Below, in pieces: positions 42,994 to 53,316 of a stretch of DNA of 64,000 nucleotides. Made by a program: the position numbers and the translations under genes. The notes below the pieces were generated by a model, which saw nothing but the letters and a program-made list of their open reading frames with translations, had not been told where the DNA came from and did no database searches. Location of the stretch: NCBI GenBank assembly GCA_037976565.1, contig CP137682.1:5082827-5146826 (forward strand), read 5' to 3'. Origin of the DNA: Mesocentrotus franciscanus. Taxonomy: Eukaryota; Echinodermata; Echinoidea; Camarodonta; Strongylocentrotidae. Each line of letters opens with the position of its first letter. Position 1 is the stretch's first letter.

Positions 42994-43576
42994 CAGGCGC
43001 GTAGCCAGGGGCGGTCGCCCCCAAAAAAACCGCCGCCGCCCCCTCCTAAAAAAGAGAGAGAGAGAGAGAAGAGAAAAAAGAGGAAAAAAGGAGAAAAAAG
43101 GAAGAGGACGTAGGAAGAAAAAGGAATTCAGACATAATAATTTAATGAAACGTCAGAGTTTCCGCGCTTCGCGCGGAAGGGGGGCGGAACTGAATTCAGA
43201 CAATTCAGGATTAAGAGTCGAGAACGGTACAACAAATCGTTTTCTTTCTCTAACAATTTAATAAGCTTCCGAGCTTCGCGCAGGAGGGGGTGACTGAATT
43301 CAGACAATAAGGATTACGATTCGAGAACGGTACGACGAATCGTCTTCTTTGTATTCAGACAAGTACTCTTAAATAAGAGTTGAGATCGGTACAACCATGG
43401 AGCTAGAACAGTGTTCTAGCTCCATGGTACAACGAATCGTCTTCTTACTCTATTGAACTTAATGAAACGGCAAAGCTTCCGCGCTTCGCGCTTCCCCTCC
43501 TGTACCCTCCCCTTAGGGAGCGCGCTACTCGCGGGCTCACTACCGCCCCTAAAATAAAATCCTGGCTACGCGCTTG
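42994..43576. mobile_element. hAT element in the TTTCC array, perfect 8-bp target duplication
   Basis: Starts CAGGCGCGTAGCCAGG and ends CCTGGCTACGCGCTTG, with ctttctat at 42986-42993 and 43577-43584. Inside are three or four diverged units (GAGAACGGTACAACAAATCG...), each with a CGCTTCGCG palindrome, plus a perfect 16-bp-stem hairpin at 43394-43428. No transposase. Confidence 0.9.
43394..43428. repeat. Perfect hairpin, 16-bp stem and 3-base loop
   Basis: ACCATGGAGCTAGAAC, loop AGT, GTTCTAGCTCCATGGT. GTACAAC lies on both sides, and neighbouring units have only one GTACAAC without the hairpin, so it looks inserted. CATGGAGCTAGAA recurs near 11809. Confidence 0.85.
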
Positions 43577-43853
43577 CTTTCTATTTCTTTCGTTTTCTTT
43601 TCTAGTTCCTTTCCTTTCATTTCCTTTCCTTTTCTTTCTTCTTTTTACAACCGAGAATGGGGCGATTTTATGGTCTAAGTTTATAGAATTAAGCAGAAAA
43701 ATGAGAGATACAAGTCAGTAAAAAATTTGAACAAAAAGCGTTTTAAAAAAATATATAAGCCTATAGGGTTTATATATACATTTTTTCAAGATGCGGTCAA
43801 TCAAACACAAATTGGCAATTCTGCTTGCGAGGTCCCCTCCCCTTTGCTGTGTA

Positions 43854-43863
<10 letters not shown>

Positions 43864-43922
<59 letters not shown>
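43864..43922. repeat. (AT)n microsatellite
   Basis: About 30 AT units. It directly adjoins and probably truncates the left end of the TTAA-6 MITE that follows. Confidence 0.95.
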
Positions 43923-43925
<3 letters not shown>

Positions 43926-43928
<3 letters not shown>

Positions 43929-44298
43929 GTTAAATCTGAGATGCATGGCCCTACGTGTTATCAGTGTCTGTGATATGGTGTAATATTGAAGCTCTAAAAA
44001 AATTGCGCTTCAAAATGATCATGAAGTGCCTCGAAAAAGTAAAAATCGTTGAGTGACCGGTTTTACCATACTCATTTTCCCCAGTAGACTGTAGTGTTAT
44101 AAAAACCGTTAGGAAAACGAAAAATGAAATTTCGATTTCCAATCATAAATATCTTGATAATCCGACAGGCTTGTTAAAGTCATGGGATTCCTGACTGACA
44201 TAGGTCTAGGCCAAAGGCTTATAATTATGATTGCAGCATGAGCTAAATCCAGGATTTTGTTTCAGAATCTGAGGCAATATGTTACCGAGTCACTTTAA
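43926..44298. mobile_element. TTAA-bounded MITE, family TTAA-6 (copy 3, left end lost)
   Basis: CAATGTTAAATCTGAGATGC onward aligns with 6320-6655 and 19999-20386 and ends GAGTCACTTTAA. The first 15-20 bases are replaced by the AT tract. Confidence 0.7.
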
Positions 44299-44663
44299 GA
44301 ACATTTTCAATCATACACTAACTTGAATTATTGCCAAATTGTTATATAAAAGTTTATGAAACGTTCGTCATAGTGCACGTTGCCAATTTGTGTTTCACTG
44401 ATGACAACTTCAAAAATTCATAACTTTCCTATTTTCAATCGGATATTGCTCAAACTTTTCCTACGTGTCTCTCATTTTCTGCTTTGATTGAGACCATCAT
44501 GGCATGCAAGGGTGGTTTTAATTCCCTTTTAATGGAAGGTGATCGACCTCCGTGGAAACAACAAAAATATATAACTTCTTTGAAATTGAAATGATGAAGT
44601 TAATTAAGAATATTCAAAGTCTCAGCTATAACAAAACAAACAAAAACCGTTCTACGTGTGATA
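44299..44663. other. Intergenic, nothing recognised
   Basis: AT-rich sequence between MITEs without visible structure. Confidence 0.45.
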
Positions 44664-44671
44664 AACTACGA

Positions 44672-46449
44672 CAGAGGCGGCACTCCGGGGGAGGGGCACA
44701 GTGCCCCCATTATTTCAAGTACCCCAAAATGTGCCCCCTTTTACATGGGAAAAGTGCCCCTTTTTACATAGGAAAATTGCCCCTTTTACTTGACAATTGC
44801 CCCTATTACTTTTTAAAAGTGCCCCTCCCCCTTTCCATATATCTGATAAATGCCCCTTTTAATTTGACACGTACCCCTTTTCCTTCGACAAATTCCCATT
44901 TTCATTTGCAATAAGTGTCCATTTTCACTTTTGATAAGCGCCCCTTCACCTCTGATTATTGCCCTATTCAAATCTGAGAGGTGCCCCTTTTTCTTTGACA
45001 AGTGTCCCTTTTCCTTTGTAAGAAGCGACAAGTTCCCCTTTTAATAACTACCCCTTTTTATCTCGGTTAAGCTCACCTTATATTTTCACACGTGCCCCCT
45101 CTACTTTCTAATAAGTGCCCCCTTTCCTTATGATAAGTGCCCCCCCCATTAAATATAAAAGCCCCTTCCCCTTCTCATAAATGCCCCTTTTCACCTATAA
45201 AATATCCCCTTTTCATTTCTTTTCGTTTTACTTTGACAAGTGCCCCTTCCCCCTCCTAATAAGTGCTCTTTTCATCTCTAAAAACTGCCCCTTTGATTTT
45301 GACGCGTCCCCCTTTTCCTTCCTAATAAATGCTCCTTTTTCTTCTTATTAGTGCCCCTTCCCCTTCTCATAATTACCCCTTTTCATCTCTGATGAGTGCC
45401 CTGTTTATTTTAACATGTCCTTCTTTTTCGTTTTAATAAGAGCTACTCCCCCCTGCTTAAAAAAGCCCCCTTACACCTTCGGTAAATGCCCCTATTAAAA
45501 TCTGATCGGTGCTCCTTTTCTTTCAACAAAATTAATGCACATTTCCCTTTATCACAAAGTGCACCGTTTTCATTCTCATAAGTGCCACTTTTCATATATG
45601 GTCAGTGCCCCTATTCAGATGCGATAAGTGCCTCTTTTTACCTCTGATAATTACCCTTTTAACAATTTTACGTGCCCCTTTTTCTTTTTGATAAGGAACT
45701 GATCCCTGTTTTATAAATTCTCCTTTTCACTTCTTATAAATGCCCCTATCAAAATCTGATGGGTGCCTCTTTTCCGTCGACAAAATAATGCCCATTACCC
45801 ATTCTCATTATGTGCCTTTTTCATCCCTGATAAGTGCCTCTTTTTTAGGTGTAAGAAGTGCCCTATTTTAAACTCTGACAATTACCCTTTGTACTTTGAC
45901 ACGTGCTCCCTTTTTTTTCTTCTAATAAATGTCTTATCCCTTTCCATAAGTGTCCCCTTTTCCTCTCATCATTAAACGTGCCCCTAATTTCAAGCGACTA
46001 AGAGCAATTTCCCCCAATGCTCGCTCGCTGCGCTCACTCGCATTTATAGATGTCATATGTTACTTATCAAAGGCCTTTTCAGTCTTTCGTTACGAGAATG
46101 TGCTTATAACCCCATCAGGAGTGGGTTTTTCCTCTTTATAAGATGTAATTTTTCGCACTGCGACCTCCGACAAATCTTAAATTTTTTCCTCGCTCGGTTT
46201 GCTCGCTCGCAAATGAATTTTCAGACCATCACACCCAACTGCAAAGTATTTTATATGATGCATAAGGAGAAACAAATATTGAAATCATCCCTGATAAATG
46301 TAATCACAATTTAGGGGTATATATTAACCAGTGTCTAAAAAATGGCATATTTTCGCTTTGATATTTCCCTTTGTAGGTACCCTTGTTTTCCAGAAAGTGC
46401 CCTTTTTGTTGGTGCCCCCCCCCCTTTGGAAGTTGCTCCGCCGCCTCTA
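44672..46449. mobile_element. hAT element filled with a degenerate GTGCCCC minisatellite
   Basis: Starts CAGAGGCGGCACTCC and ends GCTCCGCCGCCTCTA, flanked by aactacga at 44664-44671 and 46450-46457 (perfect 8-bp duplication). Some 1.3 kb of the interior is a diverged minisatellite of roughly 20-30 bp units around AAGTGCCCCTTTTCATCTCTG; the right part has CGCTCGCTGCGCTCACTCG-type palindromic words. No transposase frame. Confidence 0.85.
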
Positions 46450-46458
46450 AACTACGAC

Positions 46459-47052
46459 ACAATATAGGTAAATCAGACTTTCAAGTTTAATTTCTGTGAT
46501 AGAAGGGCAATGTAATCGATGTGTCTTCCTTGAGTCCACAGTCAGCCAATAATGGAAAGCAATCATGGCAAGTTGACCCGAAAGGAAGCAGACAAAAATA
46601 ATCAGAGAAGACGATTATTAAAATTTGAATAAACCGAGACAAATATTAATAAAGTTATGGATTTTGCAAAGTTTCGGCAGGGAATTTCAAACTTCGTCGG
46701 ATCAGTCAAATTTTTAAAGGCCGCTACCCCAATGCAGTACGGATTATTTTTAAATATAAAAGTGACAATAAAATGAAGGCCCATCCGGCTGGTTAGTCAG
46801 TGCAAATTATGACTACCACAGAGGCGTTGTTTCCGCTCCGGCCGTTACTTTTGGTTATCCTGAAGAAGAAAAAAGAAAAGAAAAATAATAACAATAATAA
46901 TAATGAATAAATAAACAAATAAATAAATTTAAAAAAAAGAAGAATGCAAAGATAGATTTAAGTTAGTACACCGAACAGAAGTATATTCTTATCTGTATGA
47001 AATGATTTTGTTAAGGAAAATGTAAATTTAAGTTTATAAATCAATAGTGACC
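46459..47052. other. Intergenic, nothing recognised
   Basis: AT-rich, with an (AATA)n-like stretch at 46885-46930. No gene. Confidence 0.45.
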
Positions 47053-47084
47053 AGCACTGGCGTACTGATGGGGGCTGGGAGCAA

Positions 47085-47394
47085 TTGACCCCCCAAATAA
47101 AATTTAAACGTGGTTTATTTCTAATTTGATACCAGTGATTTACAAAATGTGGCTGAAATGACATGATTTTCCGGTATTTGACCCCCAAAAAAAAAAAAAA
47201 ACAAACAAACAAACAAACAAACAAAAAAACGTGGTTTATTTCTAATTCGATACCAGTGATTTACATAATGTTGCTGAAATGACATGATTTTCCGGGATTT
47301 GACCCCCAAATAAAATTCAAACGTGGTTTATTTCGAATTCGATACCAGTGATTTACAAATGTTGCTGAAATGACATGATTTTCCGGGATTTTTT
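47085..47394. repeat. Three tandem units of about 105-125 bp
   Basis: Each unit reads GACCCCCAAATAAAATTCAA, ACGTGGTTTATTTCTAATTC, CAGTGATTTAC and CATGATTTTCCGG. The second unit carries an A-rich (AAAC)n expansion. The preceding CACTGGCGTACTGATGGGGG looks like a hAT-type end, but no partner was found. Confidence 0.8.
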
Positions 47395-48610
47395 CTCCCT
47401 TTTTAAAATAATTTATACTTTTGTATGTGTTTGTTGGACAATGACTTATTCCCAAATTTACAGTCGGGCAAAAAACATGCTTACATGTCAGGCCCTGCGG
47501 AACGGACTGCCGCGGCGGTGCTCGGGGGCTCGAGCCCCTTCACGTATTTGAAAAAGAGAAACAAACAAAAAGAAAGAAAAAATAGCGACCTGCCAGTGTC
47601 ACAAAATAATGTGGACGACGCCATTGTTATTGCTGAATCTGCTGACTGAGAGTTACAATCTGCTTCATCTGCTGTATATATCAGTACTGAGCTTTTGAAA
47701 TTATTGGTTAATGCAAATAAGACTAAATTTGTTGTTTTCTCCCAATCGTAAATAGGCTACCCTGAATTTACTTTTGGTTTTACAGTTAGTAACTAAGATT
47801 GATGTTGTTGATGAATACATTGATATTGGTATACTACCTTAGTAACGGCGTGGCAACATCATATTTGAATTCATCACCAAAACATACCACCACAAATTCA
47901 CAAATTTTCAGGTGGGGCGACCAAAGGTGGACTACGAAAAAAAGAAAGAAGAAGAAGTAAGAAGCTCTTTTTAAAATTTCATCCCGATCCCATTTAATAG
48001 TCCATGCAAGTGCATGTCGATCGCGAGTACAGTCTAGTCGAGTCAATGACAATGACAATTTATTCTCATGTCACCCACATTCATCATTGGTGTATTGGAG
48101 AAGTTTACAATCAGTTTGAATTTGTCAATTTAATAACACTGTACAATATACAATTCAAATCGAATTAATGTTAATCAATAAAAATAACACTATCGACAAT
48201 AGTGAGAAAAATTATGATGATAATAATAATAATTATAATAATAATTAAAAAACAATATTAATGATTACAACTATAATTAACTACAAAATAAATGGGAGCA
48301 ATTGAAAAAGAAAATTACTGGCACCAGTAAATTTTTATTTGAACTAATGAATTACTGAAAATATTCTTGATATCAATTTAATAATTTGATATAACACAAA
48401 AAAAGAGAAACATACAGTTAATAACTCATAACATGTTTTGTGCACATACTTAAATTAATGAAAGCGAAGCATTATTTTTCGCCAGAATTTTACTAAGTTT
48501 TAAACGTGTTTGTACATTATTGGAGTTAAAAAGCTGAGCCATTTTCAGTTTATTCGGTCTTTCAATAAAATATTTATCAATGAACAATTTTCTGTCTGAA
48601 CGAAAGGCAG
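47395..48610. other. Intergenic with a possible LINE tail
   Basis: AATGACAATGACAATTTATT at 48045-48064 reads on the minus strand as an AATAAATTGTCATTGTCATT tail, suggesting an old minus-strand LINE 3' end. The rest is AT-rich without a gene. Confidence 0.4.
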
Positions 48611-48639
48611 GGTAATACGAACAAGTAGATGGCGCGCTT

Positions 48640-48720
48640 TCTTTCTTTACGCGCATGCGCACCAGCTCTAAACCACAAATAGTCTTTCCTTCGTCTCTGT
48701 TACTTCGTGCACGTGTGAGT
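48640..48720 (+). promoter_or_regulatory. Candidate EIF5A promoter and non-coding first exon
   Basis: CGCGCATGCGCA (48650-48661) is a perfect match to the palindromic NRF1 site. About 20-30 bases on is a pyrimidine tract (TCTTTCCTTC), and at 48715 a consensus donor GTGAGT. The coding exon 1 of EIF5A starts behind an acceptor at 53129, so a non-coding first exon must lie upstream on the plus strand. This is the best candidate I see, about 4.4 kb away. Unproven. Confidence 0.4.
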
Positions 48721-50560
48721 ATTGTTGTCTATTAACTATTTGATTAGTTCTTTAGTTATATTTAAAGAATATGTTTTTCATTTTATGTCAACCACTTAGT
48801 TTAAGAAAACAGTTTAGTGTGATTTTGCTGTGAAATTTCGTAACATAAATTTCGGAAGTGGATGAATTGAGAGTGGTGATGTTGCAGTATTTGTGTGGTG
48901 ACTCCACCGAAGTTGCCATGTTGAGCTAAACTGACGAGTGTAACTTAGTCCGACTGTTTCGGTAATCGAATCTCTCTTCTAATATTAATCTGATTACCAT
49001 ACTGGGTTTCTCGTGACTGTCCCCTCTGCAGATTTCAGAATTATTTGTATAGTTTATAGAGTCGTAAACTCGAATTCTTGACTTATAAATAAATGTAAAA
49101 TCTAGGTCGAATAAGTGGTGACCATACGTCAGTGAATGAATGAATGAACGAGTGTGGCGTGTTACACGCTAGCGCATGTACATGCATGTGGCATGGGTAC
49201 CGACGCCCGACCGGAAGGCTATTGTGTATCGGGTTCAGTCTGAAACTCTGAATCCATGATTAGTCATTGCCCAATGCTTGGCAATGCTGCTTGGCAATGC
49301 TGTTTGGCAATGGTGTTGCAACATGATCTGTTTCAGCCTAGCCCTCTTATGAGTTTCATAGAACTTATTACTTGGCGCATAAGCAATCAAATCAATCATG
49401 AAAATTATGAATTGTCTATTATTTAGCAATTTTAAACTTTTAGTTAAACCAATCAGTTGAGAGAGAATAGTTGCTAGCATCACAAAAGAATTGATTAGAT
49501 ATGTTTAAGAGAAGTTTAGTAGATGCGCACATAAAATTAAAGACGGTGTCGCATCTTCTAGTTCTACATGCAGAACTACATAGTACATGCGCTGGTCCAA
49601 GAATAAGGATCGTCCGCATAAACAAGGAGCGTCTTCGTAAACGCTGACAGACGCGTCCGCAAAAATAATCATTAAAATGCAGATGTTTCCTATTTCCGAT
49701 CTGTGCATTGGCGATGAGAAAAACGGATTCTGCGATCATTTTCTTGATGCATTTTACATTGACTGTGTACAGAGACTTTCATGTTATGAGCGATAAATCC
49801 TCGGGAAGACGGACAACCTATAAAATTAGACGGTGAACTGGGGGTATTTTATTACGCTGAATCCGTCTTTCGCATCGCCAGGGCGCGCTTCAGGAACCCG
49901 AAACCCGCAGAAAAAAACGTCCGCGAAATCTTTATTTTTTAGGACGCAATTTGTCAGGGTGTCTCAACGATTTTTCAATTTTCCCTTTTGGATCATTTTT
50001 CACCATTATGGTTGGATAAATGAATAAAATCAACTACTCAGAAGAACACATTTCAAATTTCAAGACTCACCAATGTTTCTATCAAAGATACAGCCCCCCC
50101 CCCCAAAATCTAGACAATATTCATCCAATTTATGTCCAGAATGAACAAGTGGTTTACGATCAGTTATAAATTTTGCTCAACAGCTGTGCAGCCCAAACAG
50201 CTGTCTGCGTCGCGCAATAGGCAAAGCGTACTCGTGTTGGTTAGCAGCGGCGCTTCTTGAGCGCAATAGTGAAACTCCACCGTTGTCATCGTGCGTCCGC
50301 ATGCATTCGCCGAATGAATACGTACACGCAATCCGAATGCATATACACGCGTGTTCCCAATGCACACATATATTCAACGCTGCGCAGTATATAATGTGCA
50401 CGATGGCTTGCAACACGGGTAGCACGCTCTGGGTTTGCTTCGCGCCACTGAACGTCAAGTGAGCTACCGAGCGTAAAATACATATATACATTTGCAGATT
50501 CTACGCGCTGTCACCATGAATTTGCGCTAAGCAGTCATGCCTCCCCATGTTGCTGATTCA
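48721..50560. other. Intergenic or EIF5A first intron, nothing recognised
   Basis: Contains three GGCAATGCTGCTT-like tandem words near 49270-49312. Open frames lack domains. Confidence 0.4.
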
Positions 50561-50794
50561 AAAAATAGTAGGAAGGTTATTTTTCAAACTAATCACATGT
50601 GATCGCTTGGGGCTAGTGAAAAAATGAGCGCATAGATATATTCCTTACATCTGGAACAACTTATGCCTCGGGGGCTCAATTCAAGAAAGTGGGAAATCTC
50701 GGAGCTACAATGGAAACAATGTTTAAAATGGCCGTTTTGATCAAGATATTTTTAGAGTTCCGAGTTGAGCCTTTTGGGGCATATGGCTAAAAAC

Positions 50795-50990
50795 CTGCTC
50801 TTTCAAATGACACCTCATTTGTTGAGCATTGCCTTCAGGATCACGAGTGATAAAGGTTTGAATCTAAATATGGTAATAAAAACATTGACCAACTTTGCAT
50901 GAGCGCGCAATGCACATGGACTGCATAGGGATGCTTGTAACTCTATGGGAAGGATTTTAGCACACAGACCGAGTGCGCGATCAGACACCC
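50795..50990. repeat. Dispersed repeat (copy 2)
   Basis: GACACCTCATTTGTTGAGCA ... GTGCGCGATCAGACACCC is homologous to 41625-41820 in YBX intron 1, without the hairpin found in that copy's flank. Confidence 0.7.
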
Positions 50991-51179
50991 GTTCTATTCC
51001 AATATCGAAGACTGAACTTACAAAAGGCCCAAAGTTTTGCTTCTCTAAGTCAGATCATGAGACATCTCTTTTGTCTCGTTTTGTCTCAACCAATAACGTT
51101 ACAAGCACAAGTGTAATAGTCAAAAGGAGGCGCAAATATACTGTCAAAAACCTCATTTAAAAACCTTGAAATTAATTTT

Positions 51180-51600
51180 TATACCTCGAGTCCATCCAAT
51201 GGAAGTGGTGCAGGGTCATAGAGATCCATGAAATTTCAGGGGTTTTGCCCCATTATGGCAATATCTCATGAACCATTTCAGCCATGAACTTCATACTTTG
51301 TACTTGTATGCATCACCAGGTGAAACAAACATTGGTCAGATTTTGTATGAAGTAGGTCAAAGGTTATCGAATCAATATCCATGAAATTAAAGGTTTTAAT
51401 CTTGTTATCACCATATTACCAACTATTTTAGCTGTGAACTTCAAATTTGGTAAAGGTACTACTAATTGTATGCATCACTTTAGGGAGATAGGTGATCAGA
51501 TTTTGATGCTTTTAGGTCAAAGGTTATGAAGGTAATTTTACATGTAAATTATAGGCTTTTTATTTTTGATGATATTTCAACAACAAAAAAAGCAATGATC
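51180..51600. repeat. Tandem-module repeat with AGGTCAAAGGTTAT motifs
   Basis: Two to three diverged modules of about 145-160 bp. Each has CATGAAATT, an (A)ACCATTTCAGCCATGAACTTC-type segment and TTAGGTCAAAGGTTATGAA. The layout is like that of the repeats at 24879, 53783 and 58468. Confidence 0.65.
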
Positions 51601-52028
51601 TTAACTTGAATTAGGAGGAGGTATATTGGAGAAGTGTTGCATGTCTTTTCAGTAGGGTACTTTTCAGTAGTTTCTTTCGGAGCACCAGTTCAGGAAAATG
51701 AAGTCTGCGGCCGATTGTTATGATCGGGTCCGGAATTTCATACTGAAAGGACTCTGGCTAAGTATGTCTAAAGTAGAATAAACACAGAATCTGAACTGTA
51801 TGGCCTTCCACCACTCTTACCCAGTACCTTCCATGAAGGCTTGTTCAGATAAGAAGCAGTTTTCTGCTGCATTTTTTTTCCCTACAACATGTAAATGAAT
51901 GGCAACTGCACTGCATTAAAGTGTAGCAATCACCAGAACATGTTTTGCTCTTGATGTAAGGGTTCCATGTTGGTATACTGTAGTAAAACTATGAGATTCA
52001 AATATTTCTTCTACAAAGATATTGCAGT

Positions 52029-52567
52029 TTAAAGGTACTATATCCCATTTGCAGGCCAAAAAAATGAAAAGGTTAAATTCCAACGGCATTTGAAAGACAA
52101 TACTAATTTAGAACTTCCCTAAAAAAAGGGGGGCTTGAAAATGTCTCTAAGTGGGAAAATAACTACTATTAGTTGTCGAATCGACTTAGGAGCTATAGAG
52201 CCAGTAAGTAATAGTCCGATTTTTCAGACCATTGTACCGAATGGTTGTCTGTTTTATGCTGCACAAAGATTCAATCAGTTTAATTTTGGCCATTACAAGA
52301 AGTGGGTTATTGATGTAGACAAATGCTCATGTACCCTTTACAGCTCATTTTATGTATGTTATTACCAAAGATGAAAAAAGCCAGTCAGTCACTCAATAGT
52401 GTCTGACAGTGAAGTCTAGCAAGTAAACGGGTTTCCTCGCATAATTTGAATATTAGGACACTGCTAACGTTTAAATTTCACAGATAGGACATACATGACA
52501 TATTCATAATTCCTGCAAAGTTCTACAGAATTTGATGTTGGCTGCAAAAGGGACATAGTATCTTTAA
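52029..52567. mobile_element. TTAA-bounded MITE, family TTAA-1 (copy 2, inverted)
   Basis: Starts TTAAAGGTACTATATCCC and ends GGGACATAGTATCTTTAA. It is the reverse orientation of 8367-8905 at about the same length and high similarity, including the 79-codon frame. Confidence 0.88.
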
Positions 52568-53129
52568 ATATACTACTAGCGGACTGTTAAATCACCTTAA
52601 ATCAACCGCATAGAACAGGGTGTGCACGGAACCGACTTGGGTTCTGTGTGGGCCCCATACACATGTTTAATATTATCCTTTATTTCGTTAGACTCCTTAA
52701 TCGTTAACCTATAGAATGCCTGGTAAAGCTTTTTAAAGGTTGATTTAATACATTCTACCTATACACAAAATAGTGTTCAGGTGATTGAAACACTTTACAG
52801 CTCTGTGTGTACTGTGTATTCTATTGAGATATGTGACATGAGATACAGAAATGTAAAGCATCTTTTTTTTTCTTTTTTTTTTTCTTTTTTTTTTCCTTTT
52901 TTTTTGATGTAGTAGTTTACTGTTTCATATCTTAAAGGTGCTCATCCGTGGGTATATGAGGGCAGCACACGGACGTACGCACCTGAGCGTAATACCTGTT
53001 GGCTCAGTGTTATGTAGTGATCGCCAAGTTGCCTACTTCACGAACGACTACAGTATATACCCACGCATGAACATCTTTAACTTAGGCTTAAGTTTTGATA
53101 TATCTATAATTTTTTTTTTCCCCCTCCAG
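52568..53129 (+). other. Region upstream of EIF5A coding exon 1
   Basis: Contains (TTTTTTTTC)n at 52862-52908 and an imperfect inverted pair CCGTGGGTATAT / TATATACCCACG (52946 and 53055). It ends in a strong polypyrimidine tract and acceptor TTTCCCCCTCCAG. Confidence 0.6.
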
Positions 53130-53154
53130 GATAAAAGCCATAATACCCCACACA

Positions 53155-53316
53155 ATGGCTGATGACGATTTCCAACAAGGAGACTCTGGAGCTGCTAAGC
53201 ATTACCCCCAGCAGTGCTCTGCCCTTCGTAAGAATGGTCACGTTCTCATCAAATCTCGTCCCTGCAAAATCGTAGAAATGTCAACTTCTAAGACAGGAAA
53301 GCATGGTCATGCTAAG
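53155..53316 (+). CDS. EIF5A: EIF5A coding exon 1 (hypusine loop)
   Basis: 54 codons, [20 protein letters not shown] through [12 protein letters not shown], donor aag/gtaaac. The exon border directly after HGHAK is the same place as in vertebrate EIF5A. Confidence 0.97.

Noticed and set aside
42568..43261. Frames of 181 and 208 codons rich in F, L, P and S
   Set aside because: Translation of a TTTCC microsatellite and a hAT element; no domain.
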